NCBI GenBank assembly: GCA_029975295.1
Contig: JARKPK010000156.1
Location: 1-64,000 of the forward strand
Direction: 5' to 3'
Source: Thermoguttaceae bacterium
GTDB taxonomy: Bacteria; Planctomycetota; Planctomycetia; Pirellulales; Thermoguttaceae
DNA length: 64,000 nt
In this document: one piece after another, positions 56,608-64,000 of the stretch
Layout of the letters: every line of letters starts with the position of its first letter
Numbering within the stretch: the first letter of the stretch is position 1
Notes under the pieces: generated by a model
Told to the model about the DNA's origin: nothing
Seen by the model: the letters and a program-made list of their open reading frames with translations, nothing else
Databases searched by the model: none
Made by a program: the position numbers and the translations under genes

Positions 56608-59127
56608 ATGCCTGCCCGAAGCCGTGCGTCTTTGTCCGCATCTCTACCGCATGCAATCACTCGTCTTTTCGGCCGTCGCTCATCAATTGCCGGCCCGTCG
56701 ATAAGCCGTTGCGCCCGGTTGATCGAGAACCAACTGCCGACCGAGCCGAGCGACGCCTCGGAGACAGCAGGCCGCCTCGCGGTCGAGCAATACTACCGTG
56801 CTGTCGTTGCCGCCGTAACCGCCGCGATGTTCGCATCGTGGCCTCTCGATGTGGTATTCGATCTGCTCGGCCGTTGCGAGAGCGAACCGGCCGAAAGCGG
56901 TCGGCAATCGGGGCGCCACGCCCGTCCCGACCGTCGCTTCTGCTCCGAGCCGTTTGTCAGCCTAGGCAGCGAGTTGTCTCAGACCCCGCACCTGCGAGCC
57001 GAGATCGAGCGCCATCTCGAACGTTCCGGCAACGAAGCCCTGCGAATCGAGGGCGATCTTTTCAAAGACCTGCACCACGATCTGTTCTCGCGATCATGGC
57101 GGCACGGGCACGGGGAATACTACACCCCCGATTGGCTCGCCCGCCGACTCCTCGATGCCGTCGGCTACCGCGGCGATTCAGACGGGCGTTTGCTTGATCC
57201 CGCATGCGGCTCGGGCACGTTCCTTTGCGAAGCGGTTTCCAGACTCATTGCCGGCCGGCCATCCGATCGAATTGCCGGCAATCGGCGTGAGGTGGTCGAG
57301 CAGGTGCTCCATTCCGTCGCTGGAGTCGATGTCAGCCCATTGGCGGTCTGGACGGCGCGCGCCAATCTGTTGGCGGCACTGCGAGGGCTGATCGACCAGG
57401 CGCCCGCGGAGCTGCCCGTTTTCGTTGCAGACTCGATTCTTGCGCCGCCAACGACGGGCGTGTTCGGCCGGCCGTTCGACTTCGTCGTTGGCAACCCACC
57501 ATGGATATCCTGGGACCGGTTGCCTGTTGGCTACCGCAACGCGACGAAACCGTTGTGGTCGCACTACGGTTTGTTCTCGCTCGGCGCGGCCGCCGCGCGC
57601 CACGGCGGCGCAAAAAAAGACCTTTCGATGCTGATGGTGTACGTGGCAGCCGATCGCTACCTGCCCCCAGGCGGGCGTTTGGCAATGGTGCTGCCGCAAA
57701 TCGTGTTGCAATCGGCCGGTTCGGGCGATGGTTTTCGCCGTTTCGTCTTGCCTGACGGAACGAAGCTCGGCGTCTTTCGCGTTGATGATTATTCGCGGGT
57801 GCGCGTGTTCGCCGCAAGCAATTGGACCTGCACACTTTGTCTGGAGAAAGGCCGCCCGACAGAGTTCCCCCTGGAGTATGTCCGTTGGTATCCGTCAACG
57901 GCAGCGAGAAGCGGCGACGTACAGTCGCCTAGTCGGAGCGAGCGGGACCAAATTGCGATGGGAGATACTGAGGAGGCGGCAGACACAAGTGCGGCTCGCC
58001 CAACCACAGACGCAGCCGACGTCGCCCTTCAGCCGGTTGATCCGGCCTGGGGCGGCAATAGCCCCGCCCGAAAACCGAAGCACGGTCCACCAACGCTCGT
58101 GGCCCAACACTGCCAAGCGGCGCCTTTGCGAACGGATTCGCCCGGCGCCCCTTGGATCATTCAATCGCCCGAGTCCGCATTCAGCTTGGCTGCTTTCGTC
58201 GGCAAGTCTGATTATCAGGCTCACCTGGGAGCAAATAGCGGCGGGGCCAACGCCATCTATTGGCTGCGGATTGTGGGCAAAGCGCCGGATGGGGTGCTCG
58301 TCGAGCCTGTCGCGGCTTCCAAAAGACGCCGGGCGGAAAAAGACGAGATGCCCGCTTGCGCCAAAGCCGGCGCCAGTCGGGAATCGCTGGTGATCGAGCC
58401 CGATTTGCTCTACCCTTTGGTCCGTTGGGGAGATGTCGATCGCTTCAGCTTGCAGCGCGGCGATGCTGGGCCGTTCGCAAACGGAACGACCGGCGGGCGA
58501 CTTGCCATCTTGTTGGTTCAAGACCCCAACACGCGCAGCGGCATCAGTGCTTCGCAGTTGTCGGCAACCTGCCCGCGCTGCCAACAGTATCTTGAGCGGC
58601 ACCAATCAACCCTGTTGAGAAGGGCGGCCTATCAACGCTATCAGGCGAAGGCGCCATTTTGGTCGATGTACAACGTCGGCCCCTACACGATCAGCCCCTA
58701 CAAGGTTATCTGGCGGCGGATGGACAAGATCATTCGGGCCGTTGCCTTGGGGCCGTGCCGAGATGAATACCTCGGAGAAAAACCGTTCGTTCCGCAGGAA
58801 ACTTGCGTTTTCGTCGCGTGCCGCGCCATGGCCGAGGCCTTCTACCTGGCCGCCTTGCTGAACAGCGAGATTGTCGGCCAACTCGCCTCGGCCCAAAGCG
58901 TCGTCGGCGGAAAGGGCTTCGGTACGCCAGGTATGTTCGCGCAACTGAACATTCGCCGGTTCTCCAACGACAATCCGAGGCACCGACGGCTGGCATTCTT
59001 GGGCGGTGAAGCCCATCGGCAACCACACACCTGCGATGTAGTGCTTCAAGAGATCAACGCGATCGCTCGCGAAGAGTACCTCGCGAACCCGCAAATTCGC
59101 GGACGGCCGACCCGCTTGCACGACTAA
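56608..59127 (+). CDS. Class I DNA adenine methyltransferase (Eco57I/N6-methylase type)
   Basis: This protein, about 839 residues if it starts at 56608, is an N6-adenine DNA methyltransferase of the gamma class. GEYYTPDWLARRLLD (near residue 169) and LLDPACGSGTFL (195-206) form the SAM-binding region, and VGNPPWISWD (near 294) is catalytic motif IV. An N-terminal helical region with AVEQYYRAVVAAVTAAMFAS precedes them, and the long C-terminal part (from about 430) resembles a target recognition domain. No nuclease motif was recognised and no restriction gene lies beside it. The start is uncertain: the frame is open from 56458, but a terminator covers the first candidates; an ATG at 56482 is possible, and 56608 could be leaderless. 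Confidence 0.85.
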   Translation: MPARSRASLSASLPHAITRLFGRRSSIAGPSISRCARLIENQLPTEPSDASETAGRLAVEQYYRAVVAAVTAAMFASWPLDVVFDLLGRCESEPAESGRQSGRHARPDRRFCSEPFVSLGSELSQTPHLRAEIERHLERSGNEALRIEGDLFKDLHHDLFSRSWRHGHGEYYTPDWLARRLLDAVGYRGDSDGRLLDPACGSGTFLCEAVSRLIAGRPSDRIAGNRREVVEQVLHSVAGVDVSPLAVWTARANLLAALRGLIDQAPAELPVFVADSILAPPTTGVFGRPFDFVVGNPPWISWDRLPVGYRNATKPLWSHYGLFSLGAAAARHGGAKKDLSMLMVYVAADRYLPPGGRLAMVLPQIVLQSAGSGDGFRRFVLPDGTKLGVFRVDDYSRVRVFAASNWTCTLCLEKGRPTEFPLEYVRWYPSTAARSGDVQSPSRSERDQIAMGDTEEAADTSAARPTTDAADVALQPVDPAWGGNSPARKPKHGPPTLVAQHCQAAPLRTDSPGAPWIIQSPESAFSLAAFVGKSDYQAHLGANSGGANAIYWLRIVGKAPDGVLVEPVAASKRRRAEKDEMPACAKAGASRESLVIEPDLLYPLVRWGDVDRFSLQRGDAGPFANGTTGGRLAILLVQDPNTRSGISASQLSATCPRCQQYLERHQSTLLRRAAYQRYQAKAPFWSMYNVGPYTISPYKVIWRRMDKIIRAVALGPCRDEYLGEKPFVPQETCVFVACRAMAEAFYLAALLNSEIVGQLASAQSVVGGKGFGTPGMFAQLNIRRFSNDNPRHRRLAFLGGEAHRQPHTCDVVLQEINAIAREEYLANPQIRGRPTRLHD

Positions 59128-59418
59128 GACCGCAGGACTGCAACCGCCGGACAACAACTTGTGGATCAAGCGGCCCAAACGGCCGAAGCGCGTTCCCGGT
59201 TCGCTTCACCGCGCCAGCGGGCGACTTCTCTGTCGTGTGGTTCGAGGGAGGCGTGTGATGATCGCCGGCGAACGGGCGCAGGCGTCCTCGGACATCGCAC
59301 GCCATAACGGTCTGCCTCGCCCGCGCCGTGAATATGCGGGGATTCGGTAAGACATCGCCGCAGACCGCCGACCGCGGCACTCCGATTGGCCGAAACCGCC
59401 TTTGATTGCGGCGGCTGC

Positions 59419-59970
59419 TTAGTAGAGAAACACGGCCGAAGCGACAACCGTGGTCCACAGGCCGTTCTTGTCGCCCTCGGCCGTTTGCACGCAGGCGCGC
59501 GTCCGAATAATCTTTCCCGACATCAAATAGATTTCCTTGCGCTTGTCGTAGGCCGTTTCGGGGTCGAACTCGATCCCCAAAGTGGTTGCCAACATTGTGG
59601 CGGCCATGTCCTCGACCAAGTCGCGCAAGCGGGGTTCGGTGATGCCGTAGTCGTGGTGTTCGCTGATGTAGCCGTACTGCTCGCCCTGAGCGGGCTGTGC
59701 CAAACCGATCCCGGCGCCGACCAAACGCGAAGGCTCGTTCGTCGAGGCCTCCGCCAACACCACGTGGGCGATCTGCCCCGGTTGCAGTTTGCCCATCCCC
59801 AACTTGGTGGAAACCAGTTTGCAGTGTGGCGGGAAAATGCTCGACACCCGCACCAAGTTGCATTTCTCGATGCCCGCATCGCGCAACGCCAACTCGAAAC
59901 TCTGCAACTTGTTACGGTGTTTGCCCACGCCCTTAGTGAAAAAGGCCTCTTTGGGCACGATTGGCTCCAT
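59419..59970 (-). CDS. pdaD: Pyruvoyl-dependent arginine decarboxylase
   Basis: This 183-residue proenzyme converts arginine to agmatine, the first step of one polyamine route. It self-cleaves to make the pyruvoyl group: the motif [10 protein letters not shown] with Ser43-Ser44 is the cleavage site. Other family segments are [28 protein letters not shown] and GAGIGLAQP. It has the normal length. The start at 59970 ([10 protein letters not shown]) has GGAGGG about 10 bases upstream; a further 93 codons upstream are rejected. This type is common in archaea and scattered in bacteria. It is divergent from fliD. Confidence 0.94.
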   Translation of the reverse strand: MEPIVPKEAFFTKGVGKHRNKLQSFELALRDAGIEKCNLVRVSSIFPPHCKLVSTKLGMGKLQPGQIAHVVLAEASTNEPSRLVGAGIGLAQPAQGEQYGYISEHHDYGITEPRLRDLVEDMAATMLATTLGIEFDPETAYDKRKEIYLMSGKIIRTRACVQTAEGDKNGLWTTVVASAVFLY

Positions 59971-60391
59971 CACGCCACGACCCTCCGATAACAAAGGACT
60001 TTCGTTTGCTTTACTCCTGACGAAACGGCGACCGACCCAAGAAGGCCCCACGCCCGAGAAGCCACAACCTGAGCCAGCGGTTTTCGCCCATCGCCCTGCC
60101 GCAAAACATAAGAAGCTACCCTGCCCCAGATGATTTCGCAAGATGCGCAACAAGGAAAAATCGCTTGGAACGCTGCCAGGCGACGATCGATTCAACCGAT
60201 GTAATACGCACATTCTTCCGGCTCCGCAAGTTTTTCTGTCCCTGCCCATCTTCCCCGAACAGAAAAACTTCGGCTATCTCGGCCCAAGAGCCGATCAGAA
60301 AACATTAAGGAGTGTTCTGCGCCAGTGGTCGGGGCGATCGCCCCCGTGCCGCGGGAGCCGATTTTGCCGGTCATTTCATTCGCTTTCAGCC
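59971..60391. other. Divergent region between pdaD and fliD
   Basis: No gene is supported in these 421 bases. TCGGCT/AGCCGA is a 6-bp stem just before an ATTAAGGAG stretch in the fliD leader (about 60270-60315). No clear sigma-28 or sigma-54 promoter was found. Confidence 0.45.
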
Positions 60392-63142
60392 ATGCCTAGC
60401 ATTCAAACAAGCACAGGCCTGATCACCGGGCTCGACATCGTCGGCACGGTCGAAAAGCTGATGACGATTGCGGCGCGGCCCCAGAAGCTGCTCAAATCGC
60501 GCGGCGAGACCATGCAGAACGAGCTGTTGGCCGTCACAGGGCTCACGGCCCTGCTGGTTTCCACTCGCTTCATGACCGATAACCTCGGCAAAGAGACGAT
60601 CTATCAAACACGAGAGGTTGCCAGCAGCGACATCGCGGCATTGGCCGCCAGCGCTAGCGACAAACCGGCCATCGGGCAATATAGTTTCACCCCTCTACGC
60701 ACGGCGAGCAACCAACAATGGCTCAGTAGCGGGGTGCTTTCTAACACTGCCGCCCTGCCCGCCGGCACGCTCTCGTTCCGTTACGGCAGCACGGTTGAGC
60801 GCGACGCCCGGGTCGAACTCCTGTCGAACGATCAAGGTCTCGGATTCGCTCGCGGAAAGATTCGCATCACCGATCGCAGCGGGGCATCAGCCGAAATCGA
60901 TCTTTCCTCGGCACTGACGATTGACGACGTCCTCAAAGCAATCAACGACAACCCGACGATCAACGTATCGGCGGCGGTGCAGAACGGCCGCTTGGTGCTT
61001 ACCGACAACACCGGACTCCAAATAGCCAATCTGCGCGTGCAAGAGGTCGGCAGCGGCCGCACGGCCGCCTCGCTGGGCTTGGCCGGCATCGACGCAGCGA
61101 ACTCTTCGGCCTCCGGGGGCCTGATCTGGCGCCTTCAAGGCTCCACCTCGCTCGACGAATTGAACGACGGCCGCGGAATCCGCATCAGCACCGTGCTGCC
61201 CGACATCGCCTTCCAATTGCGCAACGGCACGAGCGGCGAGATCGACCTCTCGCCGTTGTTGCCCAACAGCTCCGCAATTGAACACGACTTGACGCTCGAC
61301 GATGTGATTTCGAGGATCAACGAGGCGGCCCCGGGCAAACTTCGCGCGGAGATCGCTTCCGACGGCTCGCGGTTGATCGTCTCTGACCTGACCGAAGGGG
61401 ATGGCGAATTCGCCCTGACGGCATTGAACGGCAGCGCGGCACTTGCCGACCTGGGATTGGCGCACCAGGCCGAGGACGGCCAAATCACCGGTCGCAGGAT
61501 CCTCAGCGGATTGAAGACCGTTCTTCTGTCGAGCCTCGACGGCGGCCGTGGGCTCGGCCCTCTCGGGCGGCTCCGCCTGGTCGATCGCAGCGGCAACGAG
61601 GCAATCGCCGACCTGTCTTCGGCCGAGACTCTGGACGACGTTGTCCGGGAAATCAACGCCCGAGGCCTGCAAATCAAAGCGGCGATCAATTCTTCAGGCA
61701 ACGGCATTGAACTGAACGATCTTTCCGGAGCCACGGCATCGAATCTCGTCGTTGCCGACGCCGACGGCGGCTCCACCGCGCAACGGCTTGGGCTGGCCGT
61801 CGACGCGTCGGTGACTCGCATCAACGGCGGCGACCTCCGGCTGCAAGTCGTCGCGGAAAACACGTTGCTTAGTTCGCTCAACGGCGGCGCCGGTGCGGCC
61901 AAGGGAACGATCGTCATCCAAGACACCCAAGGGCTACGATTCACAGTCAACCTGCGCGACGCGCAAATCAAGACGGTCGGCGATGTGATTCGGGCGATCA
62001 ATCATCAGGCGGGCAACGTCCGAGCCGAGATCAACGAACGGGGCGACGGCATCCGTCTGATCGACGCCCAAGGAGGTTCGGGCGAATTGGTCGTCAGCGA
62101 GGGCGACTCCACCGCCGCCCGCGATCTGGGCCTGCTGCGCGCAGCGGCGACTCGGCAAATCGACGGCGCATCGGCCAAGGTGATCGATGGTTCGACGAGA
62201 GCCGTGGTCGAACTGACCGGTTCCGAATCGCTCAACGAGTTGGCCGAGAAGATCAACGGACTGAACGCCGGCGTGTCGGCGGCAGTCGTTTTCGACGGCT
62301 CATCGAGGCCCTATCGAATCGCGTTGACGAGCCGACAATCGGGCCGAGCCGGAAACCTGGTGATCGACTCGTCCATCGACGGACTGACATTCCATCAGAC
62401 TGTGGCCGGCGACGACGCATTGCTGCTGTTCGGACCGGGCAACCTGCTCGTTTCGTCTTCGACCAACAAGTTCCAGAACGTCGTGCAGGGAATCGAACTG
62501 GAGGTTAAGCAGGGTTCCGGAAAGCCCGTAACCGTGACCGTCTCGGCGGGCACGGCCAATATGGTGGCCAGCGCGAAGACGTTCGTCGACAACTACAACA
62601 AGTTCCGCGAAAAATTGAAGGAGTTGACCAAGTTCGACTCCGCCACGGGCAAGGGATCAATCCTGTCGGGCGATCCGACGGCGGTTCGGCTCGACGCTGA
62701 GTTGTCGCGTTTGCTATCGGGGAGAATCGACGGGGCCGGCCGACTGCGAACCCTCAGCGACGTGGGAATCACAATCGGCGATCAAGGGCAACTCAGCCTC
62801 GACGAAAGCAAACTGCGATCCGCCTTCGCTGCCGATCCCGAGGCCGTGCAGCAGTTCTTCACAACGGCCGAAAAGGGTTTCTCGGCCCGCTTCAAGACGG
62901 CTGTCGATCAACTCGCCGGCGACGACCGCTCGATGCTCTCGCGCCGGATCGACGCGCTTAATCGCAAGATCGCGATGAATCAGGAACGAATCGACTTCAT
63001 GCAGAAGATGCTCGATAGCCAGCGAGAACGGTTGCTGCTCCAGTTTTACAATATGGAACTGGCGATCGGCAAAATAAAAAACAACCTGACGGCCATCGAC
63101 TCGATCCAGCCGATCACAATTCAGGGTTCTGGATCAAGGTGA
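60392..63142 (+). CDS. fliD: Oversized flagellar hook-associated protein 2 (filament cap)
   Basis: FliD caps the growing filament and guides flagellin folding. This protein of 916 residues is much longer than usual (about 450-670). Its N-terminus IQTSTGLITGLDIVGTVEKL is the FliD start, and the C-terminal FliD domain begins near VVQGIELEVKQGSGKPVTVT and ends in a coiled-coil-like QERIDFMQKMLDSQRERLLL. Between them lie about four flagellin-hook-IN-like repeats, each with a R/K-x-x-D-x-x-G...ID/ADLS...T-x-x-D-V-x-x-I-N pattern (around residues 150, 290, 395 and 510). Start at 60392 gives the conserved N-terminus. fliS follows after 74 bases. Confidence 0.92.
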   Translation: MPSIQTSTGLITGLDIVGTVEKLMTIAARPQKLLKSRGETMQNELLAVTGLTALLVSTRFMTDNLGKETIYQTREVASSDIAALAASASDKPAIGQYSFTPLRTASNQQWLSSGVLSNTAALPAGTLSFRYGSTVERDARVELLSNDQGLGFARGKIRITDRSGASAEIDLSSALTIDDVLKAINDNPTINVSAAVQNGRLVLTDNTGLQIANLRVQEVGSGRTAASLGLAGIDAANSSASGGLIWRLQGSTSLDELNDGRGIRISTVLPDIAFQLRNGTSGEIDLSPLLPNSSAIEHDLTLDDVISRINEAAPGKLRAEIASDGSRLIVSDLTEGDGEFALTALNGSAALADLGLAHQAEDGQITGRRILSGLKTVLLSSLDGGRGLGPLGRLRLVDRSGNEAIADLSSAETLDDVVREINARGLQIKAAINSSGNGIELNDLSGATASNLVVADADGGSTAQRLGLAVDASVTRINGGDLRLQVVAENTLLSSLNGGAGAAKGTIVIQDTQGLRFTVNLRDAQIKTVGDVIRAINHQAGNVRAEINERGDGIRLIDAQGGSGELVVSEGDSTAARDLGLLRAAATRQIDGASAKVIDGSTRAVVELTGSESLNELAEKINGLNAGVSAAVVFDGSSRPYRIALTSRQSGRAGNLVIDSSIDGLTFHQTVAGDDALLLFGPGNLLVSSSTNKFQNVVQGIELEVKQGSGKPVTVTVSAGTANMVASAKTFVDNYNKFREKLKELTKFDSATGKGSILSGDPTAVRLDAELSRLLSGRIDGAGRLRTLSDVGITIGDQGQLSLDESKLRSAFAADPEAVQQFFTTAEKGFSARFKTAVDQLAGDDRSMLSRRIDALNRKIAMNQERIDFMQKMLDSQRERLLLQFYNMELAIGKIKNNLTAIDSIQPITIQGSGSR

Positions 63143-63216
63143 TCTTCAGCAGAACGCGTCCTCTCGCTCGCCAAATCGGTCGCACAAAACCGCACACGCA
63201 AGGAATCCTTCGAGCC

Positions 63217-63741
63217 ATGTCGATCGCGTACGAGAACTATCTGGAAACGGGCGTCCTGACGGCGAGCCCGCAGAAATTGCAATTGCTGCTGATCGAAGCG
63301 GCAATTCGATCGATTCACCGCGGCAAGGAGGCGTCGTCAAGAGGCGACGAAGCGGCAGCCTCCGAGCATTTCATCCATGCGCAAGACTGCGTCGGTCAAA
63401 TGCTCGCCGGGCTGAACTACAACGGGGCCGCCGAAATCGTCAAGAGGTTGGCCGCAGTCTATGTTTTCATCTTGCGGCAGCTTGCCGAGGGCTCACTCAA
63501 CCGAGACACGGCAAAACTCGACGACGCTGTTCGAGTGCTCGAAGTGGAACGAGAGACCTGGCGGCAGGTTTGCGAGCAGTTCGGCTCCGAAACGGCGGGC
63601 AACAATCCGCCCACAATCGATCGCGCCCAGTCCCAGCCTCAGAGCAACGGTTCCACGCGCATCGACAGTTCGCAAGGCGAGCTCGCGCCGGCCGACGCCT
63701 CAGATTTCTCCCCACGTGGGGGCTTCTGCCTAGACGCATAG
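63217..63741 (+). CDS. fliS: Flagellar export chaperone FliS with C-terminal tail
   Basis: FliS binds flagellin and prevents early polymerisation. The core (residues 1-120) matches the family: MSIAYENYLETGVLTASPQK, LLLIEAAIRSIHRGKEA and LDDAVRVLEVERETWRQVC. The last 50 residues are Ser/Gln/Pro-rich and extend past the usual length of about 130 (174 here). The ATG at 63217 fits the family start; AAGGAA lies about 12 bases upstream. It directly follows fliD, as in most flagellar loci. Confidence 0.92.
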   Translation: MSIAYENYLETGVLTASPQKLQLLLIEAAIRSIHRGKEASSRGDEAAASEHFIHAQDCVGQMLAGLNYNGAAEIVKRLAAVYVFILRQLAEGSLNRDTAKLDDAVRVLEVERETWRQVCEQFGSETAGNNPPTIDRAQSQPQSNGSTRIDSSQGELAPADASDFSPRGGFCLDA

Positions 63742-63798
63742 GCCTGGACACAACGAACGACTGAACGCAAACCGCGGCCCAAACGAGCGGCTTACCGC

Positions 63799-64000
63799 TT
63801 ATGGCTCTCGTTTCGCCACGCCCAACTCGGCCAACTTGGCGGCTACATCTTTGGCGTGGTTGGCCGTGTTCACGCTCTTGTCGATCGCTGCGATCTTCCC
63901 ATCTTTGCCGATAATGAACGTCCAACGTGTGGCAGTCTGCTTGCCCGGCGCCAACACTCCGAACGCGCGCGCGGCCTTGCCCTCGGGATCAGCGAGAATC
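63799..64000 (-). CDS. Peroxiredoxin (AhpC/TSA family), C-terminal part
   Basis: The stop TAA lies at 63799-63801 and the gene runs off the right edge, giving 66 codons. The fragment ILADPEGKAARAFGVLAPGK, then TRWTFIIGKDGKIAAIDKSV, matches the C-terminal part of the thioredoxin-like peroxiredoxin fold, with TFIIGKDGKI as the characteristic strand. The catalytic cysteine lies outside the window. It is convergent with fliS. Confidence 0.85.
   Translation of the reverse strand, partial: ILADPEGKAARAFGVLAPGKQTATRWTFIIGKDGKIAAIDKSVNTANHAKDVAAKLAELGVAKREP

Noticed and set aside
60240-60391. Sigma-28 or sigma-54 promoter for fliD
   Set aside because: A GCCGATCA near 60290 resembles part of a sigma-28 -10, but no TAAA is 15 bases upstream, and no GG-N10-GC pair was seen.

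Overview
The window is GC-rich bacterial chromosome and most likely comes from a planctomycete, probably of the Pirellulales type. The pointers are an EF-G of the mitochondrial-like spdEFG1 subfamily, a 23S-5S rRNA unit with no 16S gene beside it, Tat- and Sec-exported carbohydrate-active enzymes, several xylose-isomerase-like epimerases, a membrane-anchored prenyltransferase/squalene-oxidase-repeat protein, a ThiD2-ThiE fusion and long Ala/Pro-rich proteins. This placement rests on family knowledge, not on a database search. I saw no CRISPR array, insertion sequence, phage gene or tRNA.

Layout. 1-8532 (minus strand): a TolQR/ExbBD-type operon of a giant TPR protein, ExbB, ExbD and a very long Ala/Pro/Ser-rich membrane protein that runs off the left edge. 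9242-13163: a DUF309 protein, a LON-domain protein and an exported alpha/beta hydrolase on plus; FmdB and a TIM-barrel epimerase on minus. 13164-14394: a long gene-poor stretch with a possible small RNA. 14395-22669: a NarL-type regulator and a sugar/uronic-acid group (GH115 alpha-glucuronidase, enolase-superfamily dehydratase, epimerase, GH43-like propeller) with an M50 intramembrane protease among them. 23039-30327: a TPR protein with a structured leader, S20, a YhcC-type radical SAM protein, an FHA-GAF-PP2C phosphatase, a Tat-exported epimerase and cysteine synthase. 30476-34585: divergent pectate-lyase-like beta-helix protein and a plant-BSP-type metallopeptidase.

35096-41021 is the translation core: EF-G, then two tandem promoter-like sites, a boxA-like element, 23S rRNA, 5S rRNA and a terminator. 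41431-55000: SGNH esterase, TsaB, metallophosphoesterase, CysRS, IspF, a membrane-anchored alpha/alpha-toroid protein, ThiD2-ThiE, a TPR membrane protein and ClpC. 55093-64000: an MBL-fold hydrolase, a strongly supported candidate noncoding RNA (about 56213-56472), a gamma-class DNA adenine methyltransferase, pyruvoyl-dependent arginine decarboxylase, an oversized FliD with FliS, and the end of a peroxiredoxin.

The most unusual observations are the 260-nt four-hairpin RNA candidate with near-consensus promoter and terminator, and the giant disordered membrane protein that sits where a TonB/TolA-like transducer would be expected. Most other genes are housekeeping or typical of planctomycetes.
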